This document shows, piece by piece, positions 1 through 9,197 of a stretch of 16,513 bases of DNA. The notes beneath the pieces were generated by a model. It had not been told where the DNA came from. It saw only the letters and a program-made list of their open reading frames with translations, and did no database searches. Both the position numbers and the translations under genes were made by a program. This DNA is from Rusavskia elegans (lineage: Eukaryota; Ascomycota; Lecanoromycetes; Teloschistales; Teloschistaceae): NCBI GenBank assembly GCA_011316305.1, contig SAUG01000217.1, positions 1 through 16,513 on the forward strand, in the 5' to 3' direction. The first letter of the stretch is position 1; every line of letters starts with the position of its first letter.

Positions 1-543
1 TTTTTTTTTTAGAAATCTATTATAGAGCTATAGAGTTAATTTTCTTTTAATCGCTCGAATCTTTATAGAAATTAACGAACGGGTTTTTTATTATTTCTAG
101 ATAGATTATTTTAGCGATAGATATATATAAACTGCGTATATTAGCTATTTTTCGATCGAGATTTTTAATAACTTCTACGGTAAAAGTATTAAATATAAAA
201 TTCCCGAAACTTTTAAATTTTCTATAAATAATATCCTTTTTATATAAAACCTTCTAATTAATTATATAGAAAGTAGCGATTTCCTTTTCTATAATCTTTT
301 TCTCGGCTTTTTTAGTAGCTTTTTTATCTACTATCTTTTTCTCGGCCGCTTTTTTCTTTTCTACTATATCCTTTTTTTCTACTACTTTTATAAAGCGCCA
401 GACGCGTTATATAGGCCCTGGAGATATAATTAGGACGTTTAGAGACGAGGCTCGCCGCCTAGTCGCTAGAGCGTCGCTAGCGTATCGGATTTCGATCCTT
501 TCCCGCTTTTTCCTTTTCCTTTATTACTAGGCTATATTCTAAT
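1..543 (-). pseudogene. Unidentified decayed ORF with lysine-rich segment, partial
   Basis: One minus-strand frame (codon low ends at 2 modulo 3) reads from about 543 down to the left edge with only a handful of TAA/TAG stops. From its N-terminal side it shows a basic stretch, a more GC-rich part (about 395-525) including S-P-G-P and R-V-W-R-F, then a Lys/Glu/Ala-rich segment (about 270-395) likely to be charged helix or coiled coil. A mixed C-terminal part of about 80 codons follows. The frame ends near a run of ten A on the minus strand at the window edge. I do not recognise the protein. A Pro-Gly turn followed by a basic helical tail is loosely reminiscent of the C-terminal tail of pogo/Fot1-type transposases, but that is only a guess. 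It lies head-to-head with the gag at 687. Confidence 0.5.
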
Positions 544-686
544 CTTTCTAGAATATAAATTAGTTCTATAATATACTTTTCGTCTAGTCTATAATTATAT
601 ACTATTCTAGAAATATATTTACTTTATAGTTTTAATTTATTAATTTAAACGTTTTTAGCTCGGTATATATTATTAATAGTACGATT
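544..686. other. No gene seen; expected leader of host element H
   Basis: This AT-rich stretch separates the minus-strand ORF from the plus-strand gag. A 5' LTR and primer-binding site of element H would be expected about here. I found no TGT...ACA-like boundary, no tRNA-complementary primer site and no second LTR in the window to compare with. H may have lost its 5' end, or mutation may have hidden it. Confidence 0.4.
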
Positions 687-2611
687 ATATCGATATCGAT
701 ATATAGTATTTATAGTAGTTATAGCCGTAGTAAAATATTTTAGATAGGACTATTTTAAACTAGTACTAAAGCTATTAAACCGCGGATTATAGATATTATA
801 AATTAATCTAATAAATATAATCCGCCTATACTAAAAATATCCGATAAAAAAAACTCTAGTTTATTTTCTATAATTTAGAGAATCTAATTAGAACTTTATA
901 GTAATTTTATCGCTAGCGCGTCGGTAGACTATATTATTTCCGGTAGTTAAATCTATTAATAACAGCCGTCTAATAATTAGTTATAATCTAATAGAAATAC
1001 TTTTTTAAAGATTTTTACTTTTAGAAGTTCTAATTTTAGTTAACCGTCTAATAGTAGTAATAATCCGAATAATAATAGAAATAATAGTAATAATTCCGAT
1101 AATAATAAAGAGCTTCGAATCTTAAAGGCTTAAATAGTAATAAAAAAGAAAATCCTTTTAAAGATATATTATAGAATAGAGATTTTCTATATAATAGATC
1201 CGAATTATATTTTAGATAACGATTAATTTTTTTTTAGGCTAGCTATTAGGCCTTCGCGAACGCTATAAACTTCGTTAAAGTTTAAAATTAAAGAGTCTAA
1301 AAAGTACAGCGATAAGATAACCTTTAAAAAGTACTATAAATAGGTCGAATTCTATAAAAATTAGTTTTATAAATCCGACGCTTTATCTATTTATATAAAT
1401 TAAATTCGATAGGCCTAGGATTTTATTAAAAATTCGAAATTAAATTATTAATTCGAAAAAAAAGAATCTTTTATTAATAAAGATACCTTTAATAGTATAT
1501 TATAAAACGTGTTTATAAATTTTCTTTTAAATTTTATTACTAATTCTAAATTTTATTTATTAGATACTGCGACGAAGTATCTTTATATAATCTAGAATAA
1601 AAACTAGAATATTTTAGAATTCTATAATTTCTTTATATTATTAAAAATCTAGCTGCCTTTTTTATCGGAAAAATAGTATTTAATCTTTTTTCTTTTTAAA
1701 ATTCGTCCGGAGTTATAGCGTACTATACGCGTTTAAAACGCGAAATTAAAAGACTTCGGCTATAATAAATAGGTAGTTTAGGCTATCTAATAGAAAAATA
1801 TAGATAAAGCGATACCGGATTAATAGTAGAACTTTTCTACTAATAGATTCTATCTACCTCTATATAGTAAAGGAAATTCTCGAAGATTCGAAAACCGGAA
1901 CTAAAAAGACTAATCGCGGGACAATCGGAATAGTATTAATAAAAGAGATATTTCTAATATCGGTAATAACGATTTTGGAAAACGTAAATAAAATAATAAA
2001 TCTAGTATCTATTTTATTTATAGTAGTATAGATTATTAGTCTAAAAGTTATCCTAAAAACTAGAACTAAAACTAAAGTAATCGGAAATCTAATAACTTTT
2101 ATAATAATAGTAACCGGTTATTTAAAAAGTCTACCGTTAATATAATAAAAGGTAATCCTAGTAATACTAACTAGTTAAAAAACTAAAAGAACTAGTTATA
2201 GTTTCGATAATAGCCTAAAATAAATAAATTAAAATAAAAAACGGTTTCCTAACTAGAATATTTATCGAGTTACTAGTAAAAAGATATAGTAGAATTAAAG
2301 TATTTCTAGATCTAAACTTTTAGATTAATATTATTTTTTAATTTTTTATTATTTAATACGATCTGGAATCTATTTAAAAAACCGAAAAACTCTATTTTTA
2401 ATAGATTAAAAATTAGCGCGCTGCCTATTATAGAGTATATAATTTATACTAGATAATAATAGATAGTTAAAGCTGTTAGAAAATATATATATCGCGATTC
2501 TATATTCTAGATACGATTAATAAATACAGTATCTTTCTAGATATACTAGCTTTATATTAAATATATATAGTTATAAATCTTGAATTAAAATAATAGCGAT
2601 TTCCTATCTAT
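687..2611 (+). pseudogene. gag: Gypsy gag polyprotein remnant of host element H
   Basis: Gag is the capsid/nucleocapsid protein that packages retrotransposon RNA. One frame (codon starts at 0 modulo 3) stays readable for over 1.3 kb with no indel and only TAA/TAG stops. The start is probably one of the ATA codons at 687 or 693 (decayed ATG). The N-terminal third is Ser/Asn/Gln-rich, including an Asn-Ser-Asp run from (T)AAT/AGT codons at about 1040-1110. A capsid-like helical region follows at about 1270-1800. A CCHC zinc knuckle (C-X2-C-X4-H-X4-C) sits at 2010-2051, with each Cys now TAT and the His now TAT. Some 560 bases follow the knuckle before element C interrupts; a protease would be expected there, but I could not find a D-S/T-G motif. 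Confidence 0.82.
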
Positions 2612-2616
2612 AATAA
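2612..2616. repeat. Target-site duplication of element C, left copy (AATAA)
   Basis: AATAA directly precedes the left LTR and recurs directly after the right LTR (9193-9197). A 5-bp duplication is the usual size for Ty3/Gypsy integrases. In such AT-rich DNA a chance match is possible, but the equal LTR lengths make these boundaries convincing. Confidence 0.75.
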
Positions 2617-3046
2617 TATTATAGGGCTACCTAAAGGTTTTGGTATTTCCAAGAATTGGTTGGATTTATTAGTATATCTGTAAACGGAGATATAACGGGT
2701 GATTACTTTAAATTAATATAAAAATAAGTTAATTAGATTACTAGAATAGTATATAGCGATAACTAATAAATTAAATATAAGCTATAAAGGTATCGAGTTC
2801 AGAATTTATATAGATAATAAAATCCTTTTTTCTTTAGATACCTTACTCGTTAAGATAACTAAAATACCTTTTTCAGGTACTTTACTCGCTGAAATAACAA
2901 AAATACCTTCTTTAGGTACTTTATTTACTAAAATAACTAAAATAATAATACCAAGTCCTTCCTATCTATCTAGATATAATAAGAAGTTCCGGTACTATAT
3001 TAAATACTATTATATTCCCGAAGTTATACCGCGCGTATTTATAATA
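2617..3046 (-). repeat. Element C 3' LTR
   Basis: This LTR is 430 bp and aligns base for base without gaps with 8763-9192. By hand I count about 56 differences, all but one of them transitions, as expected from RIP acting on two originally near-identical repeats. In element orientation it would start TGT (now TAT) and end in a decayed CA. It is the more mutated of the two LTRs: the terminus that reads ACA in the right copy reads ATA here. Confidence 0.93.
2830..2946. repeat. Three tandem 39-bp repeats inside the LTR
   Basis: Three head-to-tail units of 39 bp lie at 2830-2868, 2869-2907 and 2908-2946. Each runs roughly from TTCTTTAG through TACTTTACTCGCT to AAATACC. The same array sits at the same offset in the other LTR. 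Repeats of this kind in LTRs are often enhancer-like; no function can be shown here. Confidence 0.88.
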
Positions 3047-3066
3047 CTAGGTCCCTTTTTTAGAAT
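3047..3066 (-). promoter_or_regulatory. Polypurine tract of element C
   Basis: Read on the minus strand, a purine run (AAAAAAGGGA) abuts the 3' LTR. This is the place where a polypurine tract primes plus-strand DNA synthesis, and it agrees with minus-strand orientation for the element. Confidence 0.6.
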
Positions 3067-3078
3067 TTTTATTCCGAA

Positions 3079-3560
3079 AATCCCTCGTTCCTTCCTTTTA
3101 TAGGTAAATAAAAGAAACTATTAACTAAAAAGTATTATAATAAAGTTATATTATTAAATATTAGTATATTAGCTATATATTTTTATCGGAATTATTTCTA
3201 GTTAGGAAAACTATATTATATTAGCGATAGTTCTAAAAAATATATTAAATATATTATATAAACCTATTTTTATAATCTTACTCCGTTAGATACTACGTAC
3301 TAGCGTTATTTAGAAAATAAATATAAAAAACTAAAAAAAGAATTATATAAAGTATATACGAAGTAATAGTATTTACTTTATTAATTAGATTATATTAAAA
3401 AGGAGTAGCGTATTATAGTTAACGGTAAACTATAAAATCTTAAAGTATTAGAATATAAAGGTACCGCGGATCCGTTTTTTTTTATAGATTTTAATTTTTT
3501 TATCGATATAGCTTCCGAGTAGATCGTATTTTCTAGTAATTTTGGCTAGTTAATAACTTT
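3079..3560 (+). pseudogene. Antisense ORF of element C, possible coiled-coil protein
   Basis: One plus-strand frame (codon starts at 1 modulo 3) reads for about 160 codons with only TAA/TAG stops, on the strand opposite to the element's own genes. It lies between the chromodomain and the 3' LTR. The middle (about 3295-3400) is rich in Lys, Leu, Glu, Tyr and Gln in a pattern suggesting a coiled coil, with L-K-K-E-L inside. A more conventional segment follows with K-G-T-A-D-P-F at about 3457-3480, then an F/I/D-rich tail. Its far end overlaps the antisense of the pol C terminus, so the boundary is unsure. I do not recognise the family. Because RIP erases most stops that would tell strands apart, coding status is inferred from composition and from the similar arrangement in element S. 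Confidence 0.5.
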
Positions 3561-3608
3561 TTTAATTTTTTTTAGTAGAACTATTATAGAGTCTTCTAGT
3601 AGTTTACT

Positions 3609-3718
3609 AAATATTCTTTAGATTACTAAATATTTTCTAAAGTAAAATAATCTTTTTATTTAATTAGATAGTTCTAACCTTTCTATTATAGGATCTTTTC
3701 GACTATAAAGGTATTTTC
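3609..3718 (-). pseudogene. Chromodomain at pol C terminus of element C
   Basis: After the integrase, the minus strand reads F-I-V-E-K-I-L, a short gap, then N-Y-L-I-K-(stop, expected W)-K-D-Y. This is the core of a chromodomain: the aromatic-V-E-K-I-L strand, then Y-L-V-K-W-K-G-Y. Just upstream (about 3750-3850) a segment resembling the end of integrase reads F-Y-I-S-F-L-E. Chromodomains of chromoviruses are known to bind methylated histone H3K9 and steer integration to heterochromatin. Pol probably ends near 3470-3560. Confidence 0.75.
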
Positions 3719-4079
3719 CTTTTATATTTTAAAGTTAAACGTCTATTATAACGGCGTTCCGGGGTCGGCTAGTTCTAAAAAAGATATATAGAATACCGAG
3801 TATATTTTAGTATTTCTAGATAGATTAAGTTTAAAATTCTAAAGTCTTTTAATCTATTTAATTAAAAATAGTTCGATTTTAATATAGTTAAGTTTTTTAT
3901 TTAGAGTTTTTATTTTTAGATTTTTTATAAAAAGGTATACCTTATTTCCTTTTATTAGCTAAAATACTATTTTTCGTTTTTTATTTTAATAGTTACCCGA
4001 TTATTTCTATATTTTTAGGATATTTTTATAGATTCTTTTCTAAATATCGACTCTCTAAATTACTAATTCCGCTAATTTA

Positions 4080-4830
4080 TAAAGTAGCGGTTACCTAAAT
4101 AAATTCGGATTTCTTTTATTATTAGTATAGAACGGTATTTCTTTTATTATATTTAATTCCTTTATATTAAAGGCTAGTTATACTATTAGTAAAAGCGAAA
4201 CCTAATTATTCTAGGCGTTATTAATATAATACTTTAGGTATTATTCGAGTATCTAGTTAGTACGTTCTATTTATCTATCTATTATTAAATAAAAAACTAT
4301 TAATATTTTTAGTTTAATACTAAATAGAAAGATAAAGGTTTTCTAATAGTTCGAAGTAAAGAGTTTATTTCTATTATTTATAAATACTTCTAGTAATCTA
4401 TAGTATCGAAATAATTGATCTAAAATAATAAATCTAAGTTATTTTATTATAAAGTCTTTTCTAGTTAGAATTATATAGACGTATTTCGTAAATCTATCTA
4501 CTATATTAAGTATAGAATCGTATTTTATATTTATTATCGGGTCTTTTAATTTTAGGAACTTAATAATAAAATCTAATATAACTTCCTTCTATAGTAAATC
4601 CGGTAGATTCTAATACTAAATCTTTCTATAATAAATATATATACTATACTTATTTTATTAATAACTAAAATATCTTTTAATATATATTTTAACGCGTTAC
4701 TTTATATTAGAAAACTGATAATATTATTATAAAAGTTATATTATTTTTATTACGCCTAGATATTTTTATAATATTTTATTGTAGTACTTTTTAATATATT
4801 CGTCGATTTTATTATTTAATATTTATAGTT
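4080..4830 (-). pseudogene. int: Integrase of element C
   Basis: Integrase inserts the cDNA into the genome. The N-terminal HHCC zinc region is recognisable at about 4805-4640 (L-G-V-I-K followed by a decayed C-F-S-C). The catalytic core includes V-D-R-F-T-K-Y at about 4470-4510, holding the first Asp. The second Asp lies in the stretch ending K-L-F-T-S-N-Y at about 4341-4384, where it now reads Asn. The Glu in the E-R-T-N motif (about 4265) is retained. The A-F-N-N region follows at about 4180-4220. Loss of the second catalytic acid, plus stops, makes it inactive. The order RT, RNase H, integrase is that of Ty3/Gypsy. Confidence 0.85.
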
Positions 4831-4979
4831 TTCCTTTTTTAATAGGAAATTATTTCTAGTTATCTCTAAATATATATAGCGTCGTACTAAATTTATACTA
4901 GTTTATTTATAGTAATCTATTTTTATTAATTTTAAGAATACTATTACTAAAAACTTCTTTTATTTTTATATAATTACTT

Positions 4980-5400
4980 CTTCGATTTAAAGTATCTACT
5001 TTTTTATTTTCTTTATCTAGAGTATAGTATATTTTAAATTTATATTAACCGAAGAATTTAGACTATCGTATTTATTTTCTATTAAATTATTTTATTATTA
5101 TAAAGTATAGAAGATTCTTATAGTCTATAAAGATTATTAATTCTAGTAATCTTTCGGCGTATACTTTCTATTATTCTAGTACTACTACTATAGCTAGTAG
5201 TTTCTTATTATAGATATTATAATTCTATTCTACTAGCAATAATTTTCTAGATATATATACTACCGGGTACTATTTACTATCGTATTATTATAGAAGATAT
5301 ATACCTATAGCTAAATCTAACGAATCTATTTCTATTTATAATAGTTTAGTTAGGTCGAATATTTTAAGTACTAGGTCCTTTATATATTCTTTTTTAAAAT
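4980..5400 (-). pseudogene. RNase H of element C
   Basis: RNase H removes template RNA during reverse transcription. On the minus strand the domain starts with E-I-D-S near 5337, holding the first catalytic Asp, then L-A-I-G. It continues with S-R-K-L (about 5225-5240), K-L-L-A-I-V (about 5180-5200, where a catalytic Glu is normally found just before) and a decayed D-Y-K-N-L (about 5110-5125). This is the RNase H order found in Gypsy elements directly after the RT thumb. Stops occur at Gln and Trp positions. Confidence 0.82.
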
Positions 5401-5599
5401 CTTCGAATATTTATTATTTTTTTTCTTTCTATTACTATTTAGCGATATCTTTTATTAAAGCTATAAAAGTAAAAGTTCTTTTAAAATAGTTTTTTATAAA
5501 CTTTTAATTATAGTTTATAAATTTAAAAAAGTTTTAGACTTTTTTAATATTTATTAGAATCTCCTATTTTATAATAGCTTTTTATTTATTAGAGTCGAT

Positions 5600-6300
5600 A
5601 TATAATCCGTTTCGTCCTATAATAAATTCTAGAAAGTCGATTTCTTTTTTATAGAATTTATACTTTTTTAGTTTAAAACATAAATTTCTTCCTTTTAGAT
5701 ATTCGAGAACTTTATTAATATATTAAATATATTCTTTAAGTATTTTAGAAAAAACCAGAATATTATTAAAATAGACGATAATAAATATATCTAGATATTT
5801 TCTAAATATATTATTAATTATATTCTAATATATTACCGGGGCGTTTATAAATCCGAACAGTATTACTATATATTTATAATAACTATACCGTATTCGGAAA
5901 GCTATTTTCTATTTTTTTCCGGCTTTTATCTATATAAGATTATATATTCTTCGAAAATCGAATTTAGTAAAATATTTTATTCTAGAAAGTCTATTTTAGA
6001 ATTCGCTAATATTTAATAGTAGATATCGATTTTTAATTATAATATCGTTTAGCTTTTAGTAATCGATATATAAACGGAATATTCCGTCCTTTTTAAATAT
6101 AAAAAGAATCGGGTATTCTACTAGTAATTAAGATTTTCTAATAAATCCCTTTTTTATATTTTTATCCAGGTAATTATAGAGTATTTTAAGCTCTATTATA
6201 GATAATAGATAGATAGGTCTAAACGTAGATTATTTATCTAATTTAAATCTTATTTTATAATTCTATATTTAATATTTAGATAGTATTTTAATAGTTATTT
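5600..6300 (-). pseudogene. pol: Reverse transcriptase of element C
   Basis: Reverse transcriptase copies the element RNA into DNA. Minus-strand motifs in order: the entry segment ending K-K-G-F-I-R (about 6150), F-K-K-D-G (about 6080), K-N-R-Y (about 6020), A-F-R-I-R-Y (about 5890), F-G-F and N-A-P (about 5840-5860), and the catalytic box at 5762-5773 followed by I-L-V-F-S. The box should be Y-x-D-D but reads Y-F-N-N, so both catalytic Asp codons have gone G to A. Downstream the C-F-K-L-K-K-Y-K-F and F-I-I-G segments match the Gypsy thumb. The frame holds for about 600 bases without an indel, which points to decay by point mutation alone. Confidence 0.9.
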
Positions 6301-6559
6301 CTTTCCGAAATAAGTTTATCCAGTTTTTATATTTACTTAGAACTTTTTCTAATAGGTTTTTTTTTAACTTTTTATTAAATAGTATAGAGTTTTTAAAAGA
6401 TTTATAATTTTCCTTTCCGTCTCTATTTTATTAATCTAGCTAACTTCTACTAGTATCTAACGAGTTAGACCTAAATAATTTTTAGTCGTTTTTTTTTAAA
6501 GTTACGAGTTCGCGTTTTATATTCTACTTTTTATCTATCCGAAAATATTACTTCGGTAT

Positions 6560-6960
6560 AGGCTAGATATTCCTTATATAGGAATATTGTTTAAAGCTAA
6601 ATATTTTTTTCTCCTAGTCGATTACTAGATTATAATCCTTTAACTAAAGTATTTTAAATACGATATTATAGCTGGCTATCCGAATAATATTAAACTAAAG
6701 TTCCTTTTAGTACTAGTTAATTATTATTTAGAATAGTATTATTTCTTCTATAATCTTCCTATCTTCTTCTAGTATTTTACTTCTATTAATAATTATTAAA
6801 TTATATAGATCTTTTTTCTTAGTTCGAAGGAATCCTTTTCTCTTAACTAAATCTTCTAATATAAAATTTCTGGTTATATTTAAATTAATAAATACTTTAA
6901 CCTTTTATAGTCTATTATCGGTATTAATAATTATTTTAATCTCGAGTATATATATATAGC
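6560..6960 (-). pseudogene. Aspartic protease (retropepsin) of element C
   Basis: The protease cuts the gag-pol polyprotein. The active-site D-S-G-A motif lies at 6875-6886, read now as N-L-N-I within F-I-(N-L-N-I)-T-R-N-F-I; the catalytic Asp codon has gone from GAT to AAT. About 75 codons later (6614-6661) comes the segment that in Gypsy proteases reads G-x-P-W-L, here followed by K-D-Y-N-L-V-I-D. This matches the C-terminal flap side of fungal Gypsy proteases. It is inactive. Confidence 0.8.
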
Positions 6961-7840
6961 TAGCTAAATTTAGTTATTTTTTCCGAACTATAAAGTTATA
7001 CGCTCGTAGTATATCTATTACTATAAGATTCTATTTTATCCCGAGTTATTTTTAATATTTTCGTACTTTTTATTTTTATAGTTTATTTACGAAATATATC
7101 TATAGAAATTCTAGTTAAAGATTCTATTTTTTCTTTTTTATTATTTCTTCTAGTATTTATATCTATCGTATATAATATATATAGAATATTTATAAGTATT
7201 ATAACTTCCGATTTTAATAGGCGTTGCCGGAGCCTATCGGCGTGGTTTTAATAGATACTATCCGGCTCTTTATTTTTCTAACTTATAGGTTATATAATCG
7301 TCGTTATAGTATACGGTCTAGCTAAATAGTATATATTAATTTTCTATTATTATATTTATTTTTTATATTATCGATTTAGAAATAACTTTATTTTTAGAGG
7401 CGTTACTTCCTAGTTTTTTTTCTAATATATTAATAATATTATTTACTTTTTGGTCCTACTAATCGTTCTATAGATACTCGTTATTAATATTAGTTTTATA
7501 AACGGCTTTAAATCCTTTGTAGATATTTTTAAATCTTTTTATAATAGTAAATTATATTCTTTTTAAAATAGGTATCTGCTTAAAAGTATATTCTTTTTTA
7601 AAATTTCCGAAGAACTTTTTCTATACTAGGCTAGGTTCGGTTAATATTTATAGCGAAGTATTATTATTTATAGCTTCCTATAGTACTTTATCGTTTTCTA
7701 TAAATATAAATTCTTTATCTAAACTGGCTTCCTAGGATTTAGAGCTTCGGTCTTCGTCTTTTAAAATTACTTTTTACTAGTTTTTAGGTTCTTTTTTTAA
7801 TATAGCGTTAAGCTATTATTACTATATTTTATTTAATTAA
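6961..7840 (-). pseudogene. Gag C-terminal/linker region of element C
   Basis: This stretch of nearly 900 bases lies between the gag zinc knuckle and the protease. Minus-strand frames are readable in pieces (Lys, Asn, Glu and Ile rich; for example about 7400-7740 with few stops), but I recognise no domain. It may be the gag C terminus and the N-terminal part of pol, with at least one frame change. Low certainty about boundaries. Confidence 0.45.
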
Positions 7841-8694
7841 TATTCTTTTATAAAGTAGTTTAGTTTACTATAATTATAGTACGTTTTAGGATTTTTATTC
7901 CTTTTATTATTTCTAGGGTTTTTTCCTTTACGTCGCTATTATATCGAGTCTAGTTCTATTAGTATAGGTCTATAATAACTATTTCCGGTCCTTTTATTTA
8001 GTAGCTATCTTCTATATAGTTTATCTATATAATATCTAGTATTATTTCGCGGTCTATTATTATAGCATTTTTCTATATCTCTTTTATATAGCTTATTATC
8101 GAGGTCGATAGATATTTTAATTAGATTATCTAAGGTTTCGTATATTCGACTATCGCGTATTAGTTTATCCTTTACTCGCTTTTTAAATTCTCTTCGGTAT
8201 ATTATATATAGGGCGTCGTTATTCTATTTTATTAGTAGTATCTATTTTTAGAATCTTACGGCGTATTCTAATACAGCAGTCTTCTACTAGAAATATTAAA
8301 TAAGGTATTTAGTAATTAGTATTTCGTTTAAAATTCCGAAGATATTATAAATAGCTTTTTTAAATTTTATAAACTTTATAAAGATATTATTACTATCTTC
8401 GTTATTATCTATATATTGGCGAAGGATAGGTTTTATCTAGTACTAGACTTGTTCCTAAAGATAGAATATAGCGAAAAGGGTTTTCTTTTTTTCGGGTATT
8501 AGATAGAATACGAAGTATATTTCTAATTATACGAGCTAATTTTCTAATTTATTATAATCTCTATAATATTTATTAAGCTTATTAACCTTAATACTATATA
8601 ACCGGTAATTAGTAATAGAAATACTAACCTTTTTATTATTACTATTATCTTCTATTTAGATTTCCTTTTCTTTAAGTTCGGATTTCTTTACTAT
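7841..8694 (-). pseudogene. gag: Gag of element C (capsid and zinc knuckle)
   Basis: Minus-strand gag begins near 8694 (an ATA where ATG is expected) after a short leader from the 5' LTR. The N-terminal 60 codons are charged. A retrotransposon gag capsid domain follows (about 8560-8100), with L-E-I-Y-F and F-K-K-A-I, then a run like (R)-E-F-K-K-R-V-K-D-K-L and finally E-T-L-D-N-L-I. The CCHC knuckle is at 7841-7882, read Y-Y-N-Y-S-K-L-N-Y-F-I-K-E-Y, where Cys and His codons have become TAT/TAC. The order matches Gypsy gag. I saw hints of one frame change between capsid and knuckle. It packages element RNA in a living copy. Confidence 0.82.
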
Positions 8695-8762
8695 AGAGCT
8701 GGAGTTATTTAAGATAGAGGTATTATATTAACCTACGATAGATATCCTAAAGGTATTTAAAG

Positions 8763-9192
8763 TATTATAGAACTATCTAGGGGTTCTGGTATCTCTAAAA
8801 ATTAGTTAGACTTATTAGTATATCTATAAACGGAGGTATAATAGGTAATTACTTTAAATTAATATAAAAACGAGTTAGTTAGATTACTAGAATAGTATAT
8901 AGCGATAACTAATAAATTAAATATAAGCTATAAAGGCGTCGAGTTCGGGATTTATATAAATAATAAAATCTTCCTTTCCTTAGGTACTTTACTTATTAAA
9001 ATAACTGAAATACCTTCTTTAGATACTTTACTCGCTAAAATAACTGAAATACCTTCTTTAGATACTTTACTCGCTAAAATAACTAAAATAATAATACCAA
9101 GTCCTTCCTATCTATCTAGATATAATAAGGAGTTCCGGTACTATATTGAATACTACTACGTTTCCGAAGTCACGCCGCGCGTGTTTATAACA
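8763..9192 (-). repeat. Element C 5' LTR
   Basis: 430 bp, gap-free match to 2617-3046. In element orientation it begins TGTTATAAACACGC, the canonical TG start, with CA and TG dinucleotides preserved that are lost in the other LTR. This copy has suffered less RIP. The three 39-bp tandem units lie at 8976-9092. In the leader just inside the LTR (8695-8762) I could not recognise a tRNA-complementary primer-binding site. Confidence 0.93.
8976..9092. repeat. Three tandem 39-bp repeats inside the LTR
   Basis: Units lie at 8976-9014, 9015-9053 and 9054-9092, at the same offset as in the left LTR (2830-2946). Units two and three of this copy are nearly identical to one another, so it is the better template for a consensus unit. 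Confidence 0.88.
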
Positions 9193-9197
9193 AATAA
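9193..9197. repeat. Target-site duplication of element C, right copy (AATAA)
   Basis: Matches 2612-2616 and directly follows the terminal CA of the right LTR. Confidence 0.75.

Larger units (their letters stand above)
2617..9192 (-). mobile_element. Complete Ty3/Gypsy chromovirus (element C)
   Basis: This 6,576-bp element has two LTRs of exactly 430 bp (2617-3046 and 8763-9192), an AATAA target duplication and a 5.7-kb interior coding on the minus strand. In order it reads gag with zinc knuckle, protease, reverse transcriptase, RNase H, integrase, chromodomain. Integrase downstream of RNase H marks the Ty3/Gypsy (Metaviridae) order, and the C-terminal chromodomain marks the chromovirus branch. 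The length is typical for that group. All domains carry RIP-type stops and catalytic losses, so the copy is dead. It sits inside host element H in opposite orientation. An extra antisense reading frame lies near its 3' end. Confidence 0.92.

Noticed and set aside
1..10. Run of ten T as a possible poly-A tail of a minus-strand non-LTR element.
   Set aside because: It is at the window edge and such runs are frequent in this AT-rich block (for example 10176-10200 and 14160-14180). There is no supporting endonuclease or RT on that strand nearby.
1036..1112. Microsatellite-like run of AAT/AGT triplets.
   Set aside because: It lies in frame in H gag and reads as an Asn/Ser/Asp-rich segment, common in gag N-terminal regions. 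The spacing is not a clean tandem repeat.
3460..3475. GGTACCGCGGATCCG looks like a cloning polylinker (KpnI, SacII, BamHI sites in a row).
   Set aside because: Flanks on both sides are continuous RIP-mutated element sequence, in frame with the antisense ORF and the minus-strand pol end. There is no vector sequence, so this is a chance run of CG-rich palindromes.
2612..9197. CRISPR-like interpretation of the regularly spaced 39-bp units in the LTRs.
   Set aside because: The units are directly adjacent with no unique spacers and lie at the same place in both LTRs of a retrotransposon.
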